64,000 bases of DNA from NCBI GenBank assembly GCA_033977485.1, contig CM066984.1:34205501-34269500 (forward strand), given 5' to 3'. Below the pieces are notes generated by a model. The model was not told where the DNA came from, did no database searches, and worked only from the letters and a program-made list of their open reading frames with translations. This stretch comes from Hydrangea macrophylla. Taxonomy: Eukaryota > Streptophyta > Magnoliopsida > Cornales > Hydrangeaceae. Positions 34,529 to 46,150 of this stretch are shown here, piece by piece. Position numbers and translations under genes: made by a program. The stretch's first letter is position 1. Each line of letters opens with the position of its first letter.

Positions 34529-34866
34529 TCATACGTCCAGAAATATTTTGCTAAAGCCAAACCGCCACATCAGTAGCGAAGGACTCGGGCTATCCGGAAT
34601 GGGCACTTGTGGCCCGCCAATCCCAAGGTCATCGACTGTTACCGCTCGGGGTACTTACACAGCCCGGGCGTACAGCGCAACAGCTCTCCACAAGGTGCAG
34701 TTTGACAACCAAGCTGCTCAGCAGTTTCCTTATCTGGCCAGAAATCGATTAGGAAGGGTAAACGGTTTCCTAAACCACTTAGGACTCCCCTAAATTTGTG
34801 TAGATTAATTGCAATTAGATTAGGCTTCCAAATCTGCATACATACCATGTACAGGTGGTCTTTTAC
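34529..34866 (+). repeat. Left LTR of the Tat/Retand element, first part
   Basis: It matches 55416-55750 closely ('ctaaagccaaaccgccac', 'ggactcgggctatccgg', 'cagaaatcgattaggaaggg'). The first dinucleotide is TC instead of TG. It is broken at TTTAC (34862-34866) by the Athila-like nest and continues at 42570. Confidence 0.85.
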
Positions 34867-35645
34867 TGATTCGAGGTGAAAAGTGCATGTTTATAGCGTA
34901 ATACATGGTTTTTATGCATACTTTTATCCCCAAAGTCCCTATGTTTAGGTGGATTCTAATAACAATGTTCTTTTTATTGTGTTAATGCTAAAATATATGT
35001 TTTTGCATTGTTTTATAGGTATTAGGATGTAAATCAATGAGTGGAGCTAAAGAAAAGTGATTCTGGTGGATAGAACAACCGAAGCAGCTGATAAAACGCC
35101 AATTTTGACAATGAAGACTTCATATTTGGAAGATTTTCCCAGAGATATAAAATATAGATCTTTGAGTTACGGTCGCGTGACCGCAAACGGGAGGTCAATC
35201 CGAGGTCCAAGTGAAAAGTTATGGCCATTCTCCCATCAGTGCGCAGAGCTGTCAAAATCATAGAGTTCAAGCGATTGAAGAAGAGTTCAATCGATCGAAC
35301 CTTCGATCGATCGAACTAAGCTCGATCGATCGAACTTTATATTCACCCAAAAGTTGCGTAAACTCTGTGGGAACCCTATATATAAGCCATTTTGACGCCA
35401 GACGAAAGGAGGACGCTCCAGAACGCAGAAAACAGCAGTTTAGGGTAGTTTTAGGATTAGTTTAGGAGTAGATTAGTTTAGTTTGATGTTTTCTTCCTCC
35501 TTTTCCATTGTAGATTCAAGATTCAAGTTTGTTTCAAGTTTATTACAAGTTATATTCAGATTTATTCCAGGTTTTTCTGTTCCTTTTCTTTATTTGATTG
35601 TTTGTTAATCTAGTTATTATGATTGCTATGTTTTACTACTTCTGC
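34867..35645 (+). repeat. Truncated Athila-like 5' LTR
   Basis: This 779-bp stretch matches 40959-41726 almost base for base, apart from a small deletion in the latter. It is cut after 'ctacttctgc'. It includes the palindrome cluster at 35268-35336 (TCGATCGATCGAA type) and the TATA box TATATATAA at 35377-35385. ORFs at 35034, 35057 and 35211 recur in the other copy and are chance. Confidence 0.88.
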
Positions 35646-37304
35646 GCCAAAAACTTGACACGAGAATAATCTTGTGCGCTCTTGTGCAACACCCAAGTGT
35701 AGGTGGACGTGCAAGTAGTAACTGGTAAGACCAGGTCGATCCCACAGGGAAGGATGAGAGATGAATTACTTAGATTAGACTCTAAAAGAAAAGAAAATTC
35801 AATATTTCAAGAGAGGCATAGAACACAGAGTTCTACAATTGACAACTACTAAACTTAAAAGCAACTAAGTTAAATAAACTAATGATTAACTATTTAACTA
35901 AAACAAGATTTGAAAATGTTTTCTTTTAATAAAAGAAAGTGTTGGGATCACACGAATCCACCATGACTCAACCATCTACCATGCAAATGCAATTAAGCTC
36001 AACGGAGAGCAACTTCTACAGTATCCCGTACTTCTCTAAGGATATAGAATCAATAGTCCTTTCATGACCGGGACTATATCATCACAATTAAGTTTGAAAT
36101 ACACAAAGGTGGTTTAATTCAATAGTTAAGACTCTCACCTACAATGGTATTAGCATTGAGGGTGGTTTGCAAAATATATTGAAAGAAAATGACTTAAGGC
36201 TTAAAGTTTAAAGACTGTTTTGACAAACTGAGCATATGGGGACAGTTTGATAACGAATCAGTAAAGCAGAAAGTCTTGGAATACTGTATTAGATGTCCTC
36301 AAGAATCAGAGGTCTCGATCGAACGACGCGCTTTCGATCGATCGAACTTCTTCATCTCTCGATCGATCGAAATATCTTCGAACGCTCGACTGTGTCTCTG
36401 GTCCGATCGATCGAAATACATTCGATCGATCGAACACAGGAATCACAGGAATAAAAATATTGCATGGCAGAGGTCTGAAATCATGGTTTCATCGCGATTT
36501 CCCAACCCCGGACTACTCAGACATGATCTGGGGAGTCTCAGATTTATTTTTAACGTAAAAATTCTTTAGAGACATGTTTGTTTGCAAGATTTTCATTGAA
36601 ACTATGAAAACTAATGGTTTTGACTTATCTAGCAACAATACTACGAGATTAAAAAATAAACTGTGATTAACTAGATGCAGAATATCGACGAAACAATAAT
36701 AAGTAACCTGGAACGAAGAAACTTGTATTACTATCAAACAATCCAAGCTAACAATGGTGAATCTTGATAAAACCTACAAAACAAACACAATGAACACTCT
36801 CTATCCTCTTGAAAACTGATGAACTAAAGTTGGGCGTCCTTCTGGACGTCAACAAAACGATTATATATAGCCTAAACCTAATGCTAGGGTTCAAAAACCC
36901 GTTTCTGCTGCATGCGCGAATAATCTGATAAAAGGCATCTTCGATCGATCGAACAACTCTTGATCGATTGAACTTCCAGAAACGTCGATCACTTGAACTC
37001 CACTCGATCGATCGAAACGTCGATCGCTCGAACCCTTCTCGATCGCTCGAACCTTGTATTTCAGCTTTGAGTTGTCTTCATCTGTACTAAGCACTTCCTT
37101 TTATCAACATTCCTCAATCTTGCACACAACAGCAGCAACCTGCACAAATAATCACTAAAACAATACCACTTATCATAGTTTAATCAATTTGTGTAAAAGC
37201 TGGTATTGTAATTCAAACTGCAGATAAACAGGGGAATTGTAGACTTTCCTAATGTATTTTCCTCTTTTAGCGCGGTTGTATTTTACAAATACCCCCACTT
37301 GTCA
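35646..37304 (-). repeat. Athila-like LTR in inverse orientation, with primer-site start
   Basis: In its own sense the LTR (37304 down to 35656, 1649 bp) starts TGACAAGTGGGGG and ends CTCGTGTCA. It is followed by AGTTTTTGGCGC (35646-35657 region), the opening of an Athila-type primer-binding site. Upstream, at 37305 and beyond, it is joined to a G-rich tract and 3' internal sequence. It therefore has internal sequence on both sides. A TATA box lies at 36861-36869 and palindrome clusters at 36314-36435 and 36941-37053. Confidence 0.78.
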
Positions 37305-39690
37305 CAACCCCCAACTAGCGATTTGCTAGTCCCTAGCAATAAAGCGAAAATAAAACAAGCTAACTACTACTACAACGACTAACATTAAAAAAACAAGACT
37401 AAAGCACTAATCTAATAAAATGAAAGAAACTTCCTAACCCACTGTCGCAGGAATCGCGGTTGCATTTAGCAAATGCAACAGGCCGTTAAACCCCTAGGTT
37501 CCCCTAGTGGACGAGTGTTGTCTCGTGAGGGTTTGCAGTGAATCTACCCATAAAATTCTAGATTTTTAAGCTCAAAAAGATATAGAAAAACTTATAAACA
37601 TTCTTTCCCATTCGATTATCAATTTAGCTCCACATAACATATCAACCTCATACAAACCATGAAGAAATCCACATGTTCCTCATGTTACCAAGATAAATAT
37701 ACATATGCATTACATTCATGTATCCGTGTGTGTGTGTGTGAAGTCAACAACTATGCATCCAACTTAGTTTAGAGTTGTTTAGACTATCATACCCTTGGAA
37801 TTTGTAGTTTCAACTCAATTCTCACATGGGATTACACTCCAAAATGAACATCTCACAGAAACTGGTTTAATAATGGTCGCTCATGGTGTGAAACTTTAAT
37901 AAGAGTGATTTTCTGGCTACTAGTGTTTCACACCTCACTCGATAAAGGACGAACATTTAGAGTATTATAGTCTCATGAAAGGAATACTACTTACTAGAGG
38001 AGCGAAATACCGTGGATAACTCAACTTGCACTTTCATATTCAAACTACGTCATCAAGAATCATTAAGGCTTAGACAATTCGGCTTTCATTTAGTGAGATA
38101 AAGATAAGAGGGGTAAGAAATTGCACATCCTTGACATGTGATGGAGACTAGTTTATTTCTTCTTCATTCCAACCATCCTCTATTTTCATATATATTTATT
38201 TCTCTTTACTCTTTTTTTTTTTTTTAACCTGCAACATCTCCTTGTATATTTTCTTTTCATACAATCACTTCCACAACTACTCCCTTCTCATCACATACCT
38301 CAACAATTTTTAATCACATTAGGTGTGCAATCGGATTTATAAACGTTAAAGTATAAGATGAGGGGTTTTAGGCTCCCATATTGACAATATTCAATCATTG
38401 TGGGGTTAGAAGGTTCTTGGATGTTGATACAGGTATATGAAAAAGGTAAAGAATGAATAACGAAAGCTTAAATCATTTTCTTAACTTCTTAGTTTTAACA
38501 CTTCAGTGTTCATTGAGTGTTTAATTGGTAAATCCTGAACGTTCTCCTCTAATAAACAGCCTAAATGAAGAATTTTTGAGACTATTCAACGAATTTCAAG
38601 AATATTCAAGAAAAACAATTCGAATTAATGTGACAATTCCCTCAGAATTTGAAGATTAGGTTCAAAAGCTCACTAAGGGTTGTTAGTTTCCACTAGTTAT
38701 TCCTTGAAGCATAAAAGTCATATTAACTCTATTTTCAGTTTTCTGCATAACTCTTAACATGTGCAACTAAATTGGATACTAGAATGGTTAACAAATGCAT
38801 TCCTCCTAGTGAAGTTAGAAAAACGCGTGCACTTAAGTCATAAAGGGATGAGATGAATATGAATATGTCATTGCTTGATAACAGCTAAATAGGAGAGAAA
38901 ATCCAAAATTTTTCTACCAATTTAGTTCCAAAACTTGGTTAACTTTGCAAATTATTATTATTATTATTATTTTTTAAGTAATAATAATAATAATGGAGAT
39001 TTGCAATAGATGGAGTGATACAGAATGTTAAGTATAGATATGCGCAGGTGATGGTCTATCTACATCCTACCCCCAACTGAAAATTGCGATGACCTCAGAA
39101 GTTGATTTTCAAATAGATAGATAGATTGATATCATCTGATAAAGCAACATAACAACTGCCCACATAACAATCTGTAAAGAAGCAAACAATCTCCAAGCAA
39201 ATAGAATCAAAAGAAAACAATAAACAGATAGATATAGCACAAGATCCATAAATAATAACATAACTAATCACTGTGAAGATAACACAAAGGAACTAAAAGA
39301 GCAGTGATTAGGGAAGTACAACCAAATGGAACTATAGTAATCTAGCAGTGGCCAAAAACTACCAATAAAAATATAACAAACAACAATAACCCCAAACTAC
39401 CCCATAACATCCAAAAATCGACCCAAAATACACCCAATGACTACCCCTCATCGGGAACATCAGACAAAATCTCTATCAATAAATCGGGAGCATCCATAAC
39501 TCCACCCTCGACACCGGTAGTAGCGGTAGCCGGATCGCTCGTCGTGGCAACTGTAGTAGTGACAGATGTGTCGGCCATGACAGGAGCAGGTGGAAATGAT
39601 GTCTCCGAAGCAGTGGGTGCGACTGATGTCGATGGTGCCAAAGGATCGACCGGTAGAGCGGTAGTAGAGGGTGAACTACATTCGATCGAT
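37305..39690 (-). mobile_element. 3' internal region of the inverted Athila-like element
   Basis: In element sense this is the non-coding stretch between the last ORF and the LTR. It ends in the tract before TGACAAG and includes the conserved block at 37,440-37,560 ('tctcgtgagggtttgcagtg', 'gcatttagcaaatgc'). The reverse of 40,395-40,500 is recognisable near 37,800-37,900. An ATT/AAT microsatellite hairpin lies at 38,949-38,995. Confidence 0.65.
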
Positions 39691-39761
39691 CGAAAAAAGA
39701 AATTTACTAAAATGAATAATCCTATGAACTTAGAAGATGATTTAGGCCATCTTTTGACCAT
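39441..39761 (-). pseudogene. C-terminal tail of an Athila-like ORF, low complexity
   Basis: A minus-strand reading of about 80 residues rich in Pro, Ser, Thr and Ala (PSTTALPVDPLAPSTSVAPT) ends in an acidic tail at 39441. Tails of this composition terminate the polyprotein or env-like ORF of some Athila-type elements, but no domain is visible. The upstream part beyond about 39,680 comes from the oppositely oriented element, so the ORF is a join. Confidence 0.35.
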
Positions 39762-40958
39762 ACATGGATAATACAGCCTTGGCCTACCTCTATGCTATTC
39801 CTTTACTTCACCTCTTGAGCTTATCATAATCGCCTTGTCTTCATAATCCTAAAGTCTATACCAAACTCCAAATTAGGAGTTCAAGCATCAGTTCTTTATT
39901 TAGGTGTGATTGGGATGTGTTGCGTTAACAAGAAGTATGTTAGTGTGAATAAGGGAAAGTTGGCAAAGAAAAAATGAAAGAAAAAAAGAAAAGCATGAGA
40001 AGAAAAAGAAAAAAAAACGTCAATGGTTGTTACAAAAGAAAAAAAAAAGGAATGAAAAGAAGAGTGTGAAAAAAATAAATAAAAGAAAAGAAGAAGAGAG
40101 AGATTGGAGATGTGGAAAGTTTGAAAAGTTATAGTAGACATTCCAATCACATCCTTTGACCCAATTGAATATCACGAGCCTTTTTCTTCTTAATCTAACA
40201 CCTCTTTTTCAAAGTCCTGATGATTTTAAGTAAATTGGATTTGAAGTTAAGGTAATGAGAGAGTTATCCACGATATCTCGCTCTTCTAGTGAAAAGTATC
40301 ATTTCATGAGACTTTGTGCACTAAAATTTCCGTTTTTCTATTTAGATATGAGAAGCATTAGATTCCATTTACATTTACCCTCTATAGCTTCCATATCATG
40401 AGTGACAATTATTACACCTAATTCAGAGTGATTTCATCTTGAGAGTGTAATCCCGGTGAGAGTTGAGTCAAAATGAACGTCTTGATAGTGTCTTAGGTTA
40501 TGCGAGCTTTGAAATTAAAGTTTTGTATTTTGGTTGTCCATTCAAACACACACTTGAAGATTGATAGATATGGAATATTCTAATGATTTTGATAGTAGAT
40601 TAACTGTAATGTGTGTGTTGCAGGGCTATGACATACTAGAGAGTTTCATGAGATTGTTGAGCTTAACTACATTGCTAAATGAGAGGAAGAATTTTCTCGA
40701 AAACAGTTAAACTAGAACCATTACCATAAATATGAATTTTGTGGGTAAATTCACTGCAAACCCTCACGAGACAACACTCATCCACTAGGGGGAACCTAGA
40801 GGTTTAAAGGCTTGTTGCATATGCTAAATGCAATCGCGATTCCTGCGAAAGTGATTTAGGATTTTTACTTTCTTTTGTTTTCAATTCTTAGAGTTTAAAT
40901 AAACACTGCTGTAGTTTGCTTCATTGCTAGGGACTAGCAACGAGCTAGTTGGGGGGTG
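39691..40958 (+). mobile_element. 3' internal region of the plus-strand Athila-like element
   Basis: It opens with the end of a short reading (MNNPMNLEDDLGHLL, to 39771), then non-coding sequence with an A/G-rich block (39,960-40,110), conserved text near 40,750-40,860 ('cttgttgcatatgctaaatg') and the polypurine-like tract TTGGGGGGTG just before the LTR. It is the plus-strand counterpart of 37305-39690 and of 1-2025. Confidence 0.65.
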
Positions 40959-42569
40959 TGATTCGAGGTGAAAAGTGCATGTTTATAGCGTAATACATGG
41001 TCTTTATGCATACTTTTATCCCCAAAGTCCCTATGTTTAGGTGCATTCTAATAACAATGTTATTTTTATTGTGTTAATGCTAAAATATATGTTTTTGCAT
41101 TGTTTTATAGGTATTAGGATGTAAATCAATGAGTGGAGCTAAAGAAAAGTGATTCTGGTGGATAGAACAACCGAAGCAGGTGAGAAAACGTCAATTTTGA
41201 CAATGAAGACTTCATATTTGGAAGATTTTCCCAGAGATATAAAATATATATCTTTGAGTTACGGTCGCGTGGCCGCAAACGGGAGGGCAATTCGAGGTCC
41301 GAGTGAAAAGTTATGGCCATTCTCCCATCAGTGCGCAGAGCTGTCAAAATCATAGAGTTCAAGCGATTGAAGAAGAGTTCAATCGATCGAACCTTCGATC
41401 GATCGAACTAAGCTTGATCGATCGAACTTTATATTCACCCAAAAGTTTCGTAAACTCTGTGGGAACCCTATATATAAGCCGTTTTGACGCCAGACGAAAG
41501 GAGGACGCTCCAGAACGCAGAAAACAGCAGTTTAGGGTAGTTTTAGGGTTAGTTTAGGAGTAGATTAGTTTAGTTTGATGTTTTCTTCCTCCTTTTCCAT
41601 TGTAGATTCAAGATTCAAGTTTATTACAAGTTATATTCAGATTTATTCCAGGTTTTTCTGTTCCTTTTCTTTATTTGATTGTTTGTTAATCTAGTTGTTA
41701 TGATTGCTATGTTTTACTACTTCTGCACTAGTTTAATCATGTTTCCGTAGTTTAGACGTTGGGAATATGTGATGAAACATTGATTCCCAACCTCTTCCAT
41801 GCAATCTTTAGAAACCTTGGGCTCGATCGATTGAAGGTATTTCGATCGATCGAACCCGAGCCATAGTCAAGCGATCGAAGACATTTCGATCGATTGAATG
41901 ATGATGCAGTCCGATCGATCGAGAGCTCTTCGATCGATCGAATTTGCTAATTCCTGAGATGATTCTTTTAGTATTCCATGACTTTCTATTTTAGAAATCT
42001 ATCATCAAATTGTCCCAATAAGCTCAGTTTGTCACAACAGTTTTTAGAACTTAAAGCCTTAAGGCCTTTTCTTCAATGACTTTTGAAAACCACTTTGAAT
42101 GCTAACACCATTTAGAGTGCAAGTAATTACCATTGTTTTAAACCGTCTTCTAAGTATTTTAATCAACTGTGATGATGTAGTCCCGGTCATGAAAGGGCTA
42201 TTGATTCTTCATCTTTAGAAAAATACGGAATGCTGAAAAGGGATGTACTCCATAGAGCGTTAATGAATATCCATGGTAGATTGTTAGGATCAATGCGGAT
42301 TCACGTGTTTCCAACACCTTTAATTTACTTGTTTAATTAGTTATGTTTCTTTATACTTTAGTTTGTTATTTAGTTTAAGTTAATTAATTAGGATTTGTAG
42401 AACCTCCACTTTTATATTCTTATTTTCTTTTCTTTTCTTTAGGTTTTAACTTAGTAGATATTCTTCCTATTCCTTCCCTGTGGGATCGACCTGGACTTAT
42501 CCAGTATTACTTGCACGATCACCTACACTTGGGTGTTGCACAAGAGCGCACAAGATTATTCTCGTGTCA
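40959..42569 (+). repeat. Full Athila-like 3' LTR, 1611 bp
   Basis: It starts TGATTCGAGG and ends CTCGTGTCA. The TATA box TATATATAA lies at 41469-41477, with palindrome clusters at 41360-41428 (upstream) and 41821-41944 (downstream). The end phrase 'tccctgtgggatcgacctgg' is typical of Athila-type LTRs. The right flank CTTAC supports the boundary. Confidence 0.88.
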
Positions 42570-42850
42570 CTTACATCTATAAAAGAGACCACCTACCCTC
42601 TTTACAGGGGGATCACATTCTTAACCTAGAGAATAGCAATTTATATCGATTCATACGCATACACCCGGCCGGTTTTACTGGTAGTACCACCCGAACTATT
42701 GGCTCACCAAGCCCGCCGGTGATCTGTTAGTAAAGCGCTCAGACGCACCCGTGGACGTAGGTCACCTCATTAATGGGGCTGAACCACATACAACTGACTG
42801 TGTCTCAATATCTCTGTCTGAATCTCTCTTACCAATTTTTGACATCATCA
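42570..42850 (+). repeat. Left LTR of the Tat/Retand element, second part
   Basis: It matches 55747-56027 ('catctataaaagagaccacc', 'accgattcatacgcataca' and similar) and ends GACATCATCA. It carries the LTR TATA-like CTATAAAAG (about 42577-42585). Confidence 0.85.
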
Positions 42851-42853
42851 GTT

Positions 42854-42871
42854 TGGCGCCGTCTGTGGGAA
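42854..42871 (+). other. Primer-binding site of the Tat/Retand element
   Basis: TGGCGCCGTCTGTGGGAA starts three bases after the LTR end. This tRNA-complementary text is common after the 5' LTR of plant Ty3/gypsy elements. The tRNA is not assigned here. Confidence 0.75.
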
Positions 42872-42911
42872 GCGATATGTTTTTCACCAACAAATTCCTT
42901 GACTGATCAAC

Positions 42912-44452
42912 ATGCCACTGATGACGGGTAAGAAAAATACTACTCCGGTCGGTCAGGAGAACTTGCAGCTAGAGTAATAGGCTGCCTCCATGACCTCCGA
43001 GCAAATGATAGCGGCGCTCGTGCAACTTCTGGAAGGCCAACGGCAAACCCAGCAGCAAATCGAAGCGTTGTTGGCCTTGCAGGAAAAGCGCCCTCAATCA
43101 GAGAACTAGACCGGGAAGAGTGCCCCCGACGGGGAGCCCGCAAGAGTTCGAAACCATACCCACTCTGCGCTGGTATCCGACAGAGCATCCAGGCGCACCA
43201 GGCAGCAAGCTCAGACCAATCCTCATTAGGTGGAAGATGCCAAAGACATCATCAACAGGCGACGTACCACCAAGAGGGACAGATCAGGGCCAAAGCCCCG
43301 GGAATCAGCCAAAGACCCTCTAGCCCGGAGCCAGGGAGATCTTAGGTATACGATTACCCGGAGCTAGAGCCAGGTTCTATCCCCGAGGGCGACGCACTTT
43401 GAGGACGAAGCATCATCATCAGACCCAACGTATCGCTCGGATATGGAAAGGAGAACCGGGCGAGATGTAAAGGCCCAGATCGAGAACTTATAACAGCAAA
43501 TCGAAAAACTAAGCCGCAAGCAGCTCCACGATCATACTAATACGGAGACCGAGTCGCCTTAAACTGCTCGGATCACCTCGTTCCCCATCCCGCAGAAATT
43601 CAAATCTCTACATCTTTGCTCTTATGACGGTTCAGGGAGCCCGGTGGATCATGTCCGCACTTATAAGGCCTAGATGGCACTAGTCACCACGGTCGACAAG
43701 CTACTGTGCCTGGCCTTCCCTAGTACCCGTAAAGGTCCAGCTACATAGTGGTTCCATGCTCTGAAACCCCGAACAGTTGATGACTTCAAGACATTGAGCA
43801 AGCTCTTCATCAGCTAATTTGTGGGGATGCCTGACTGGTCACAACCGGACACTTAACTGTTTACCGTCAAGCAGTGAAAGGGAGAATCCCTGAGGGAGTA
43901 CGTGGACCGTTTCAATCAGTAGAGGATCCAGATCTGCAACCTGAACGAAATGGCCGCAATCATGGCTTTCTACTCGGGAGTTCAACAGACCAAAGTTGCA
44001 ACGTCATTCCACCGTGGCCGACCGACAACCCTGGTAGAACTCTCAAAGAGGGTCAGAAAGTACATCGACACAGAGGAATTTTTGAAGTCCAAGCGCGCCA
44101 GCTTTACGGGAGAAGAGTCCCCTAAAACTAAATGGAAATAGGAAGGCTCCGAGAAGGGCCCAGGAAAGAAGCCCAGACAAGATCAGCAGAGAGGCATTCG
44201 GGATCAGGCCCCGATTGCCTTCACCCCCCTTTCCAAGCTAATACACGAAGTTATGGCCGCCACAGAGATCCAGAGGCTACTCCAAGAGCCTGCCAAGTTG
44301 AAAAGCCTGCCCGGTAAGAGGAACTGGGACAAGTTCTGCCGCTTCCACAAAGACCATGGGCATGATACAGAGGATTACTTCAAACTTAAGATTGCCATTA
44401 AGAAGCTGATCGAGCAAGGCCACCTAGCTGAATTCGTGGCGGTAGACAGATG
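42912..44452 (+). pseudogene. Tat/Retand gag, many in-frame stops
   Basis: One frame can be followed almost throughout from the ATG at 42912 despite more than ten stop codons. It has a Gln-rich N-terminal segment (TQQQIEALLALQEKRPQSE), a charged hinge, the gag core (FPIPQKFKSLHLCSYDGSGS near 43,585; REYVDRFNQ near 43,900; YIDTEEFLKSKR near 44,060) and a C-terminal CRFHKDHGHDTEDYFKLK, the Tat-type knuckle with its last Cys changed to Tyr. The lack of frameshifts with many stops points to point-mutation decay. Confidence 0.82.
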
Positions 44453-44589
44453 ACCCCAGCAAGAAACCCGGGCCCCCGAGCAACCACGACCCCTTGGGTA
44501 GATCAATGTAATCTCCGGAGGCATTTCAGGCGGAGGGTATTCACGGTCGGCTAGGAAGAGGCATGCCCGGGCATCTTGATCGGATGTCT

Positions 44590-45040
44590 GGCATGTCTAA
44601 TCCACCACCTCTCCCCCAACCGACGTGTCGACGTTCTCATCTGAAGACATGCTAGACCTACACTACCCCCATGATTATCCGCTAGTGGTGACGTTCTCCG
44701 TAGGAAACTACGTGGTTAAAAGGGTGTTGGTATACACGGGCAGCTCCTCCGACATCATATTTGTCTCAACGTTCGATCAGCTCGGGATATCTAGGGATCG
44801 GCTCCGACTGGTGGCCACTCCCCTGGTAGACTTCAATGGATCCAGCACCCAACTGCTCGGTACCATCGAGCTCCCAGTCCTCGTGGGAGCCTACCCTCAG
44901 CAGGCATCTGTACTGATGAGCTTTGTAGTCGTGGAAGCTCCATCTGCGAATAACGTCATCCTTGGGAGGCCAACCCTCAATCAGGCCAGGGCGGTCGTAT
45001 CAATGCACAGCCTGGTGGTTAAATTCCCAACCCCCTAGGG
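44590..45040 (+). pseudogene. Tat/Retand aspartic protease
   Basis: From 44625 the frame is open for 137 residues. VKRVLVYTGSSSDIIF holds the active-site loop, but the catalytic Asp of the usual DTGSS is Tyr here. NNVILGRPTLNQARAV is the second conserved strand (ILGRP). Apart from that substitution the fold motifs are well kept. The frame stops at 45038 with another nonsense codon before reverse transcriptase. The protein would have processed the polyprotein. Confidence 0.82.
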
Positions 45041-45185
45041 GCCCGGGAACCTACGCGGAGACCAAGCCGTGGCTCAAAATTACTATGTCAACTCTCTGCG
45101 TCGGGATGCCATCGCTGAAACATTGAATGTCCAGGAGATGGACCTGAGGGATCAAAGCGACAGAGGGGACCGATCAGGGATCTAG

Positions 45186-46150
45186 AACATGTGATGCTAG
45201 ACTTGCAACTCCCCGACCAAATGCTTACCATCGGCACCCAGCTGGAGCTCGGCCTCAGGGAGAAGCTAATTTAGTTCCTACGACAGAGTCAAGATATGTT
45301 TGCTTGGTGTCACAAAGACATGCCCGGGATTGACCCCTGGGTAATGTCTCACCGACTCAATGTCAGCTCAGATTCCTGGCCTGTGAAGCAGAAGAGACGG
45401 GGCATGGTCCCCGAGAGACAAGAGGCAGTACACGAGGAGGTCGATAAACTCCTCAAAGCAAAATCTATCTGAGAGGTCCACTATCCCGACTGGTTAGCAA
45501 ATGTAGTACTGGTCAAGAAAAGCAACGAGAAGTGGAGGATGTGTGTGGACTTCACCGATCTGAACAAAGCCTGCCCCAAGGACTACTACCCACTGCCCAG
45601 GATAGATCTCCTTGTGAACTCCACAGCCGGTCATTCGCTCCTCTCGTTCATGGACGCCTACTCCGGGTACAATCAGATTAGCATATACCCCAGGGAGGAA
45701 GAAAAAACCTCGTTCATCACGAATCGGGGGACCTACTACTACAAAGTCATGCCCTTCAGCCTAAAAAACGTTGGGGCAACCTATCAACGTCTGGTCAATC
45801 ACATGTTCAAAGATTTGATCGGGAAATCCATGAAAGTCTACGTTGACGATCTACTGGTCAAAAGCCGGGACGAGTCTAACCATCTTGAGCATTTGGCCGA
45901 GGCCTTCAGCATTTTGAGGAAGTTTGGGATGAGGTTAAACCTGCCAAGTGCACATTTGGTGTCTCATCTGGAAAGTTTTTAGGGCACCTAGTCAGCAGGA
46001 AGGGGATCGAAGTAAACCCCGAGAAAATCCAGGCCGTCATCAACATGCGGTCGCCCAGGTCAACCAAAGAAGTACAGAGTTTGGCCGGACGGGTTGCCAC
46101 ATTGAACAGGTTCGTGTCCCGAGCAACCGATCGGTGCTTACCATTTTTTA
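45186..46150 (+). pseudogene. Tat/Retand reverse transcriptase
   Basis: Recognisable blocks in order: FAWCHKDMPGIDP; WLANVVLVKKSNEKWRMCVD and LNKACPKDYYPLPRID (fingers); LLSFMDAYSGYNQI (first catalytic Asp); VMPFSLKNVGATYQRLVN; and VYVDDLLVKS with the YVDD motif (about 45838-45867). A one-base loss near 45,938 shifts the frame before KCTFGVSSGKFLGHLVS. Stop codons occur at about 45,271 and 45,470. The enzyme would make the element's cDNA. Confidence 0.88.

Larger units (their letters stand above)
34867..42569. mobile_element. Athila-like nest inside the Tat/Retand left LTR
   Basis: The insertion starts TGATTCGAGG and ends CTCGTGTCA, flanked by TTTAC (34862-34866) and CTTAC (42570-42574). The right Tat LTR reads CTTAC at the empty site. 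Contents: a plus-strand LTR start (34867-35645), a minus-strand LTR with its adjoining internal 3' region (35656-about 39680), then plus-strand internal 3' sequence and a full plus-strand LTR (40959-42569). No pol is left. The two internal parts face each other head to head, giving a large imperfect inverted repeat. Confidence 0.8.

Noticed and set aside
36276..36569. ORF with repeated RSIE/FDRS peptides
   Set aside because: Arises from TCGATCGATCGA palindromes in an LTR; no start context or domain.
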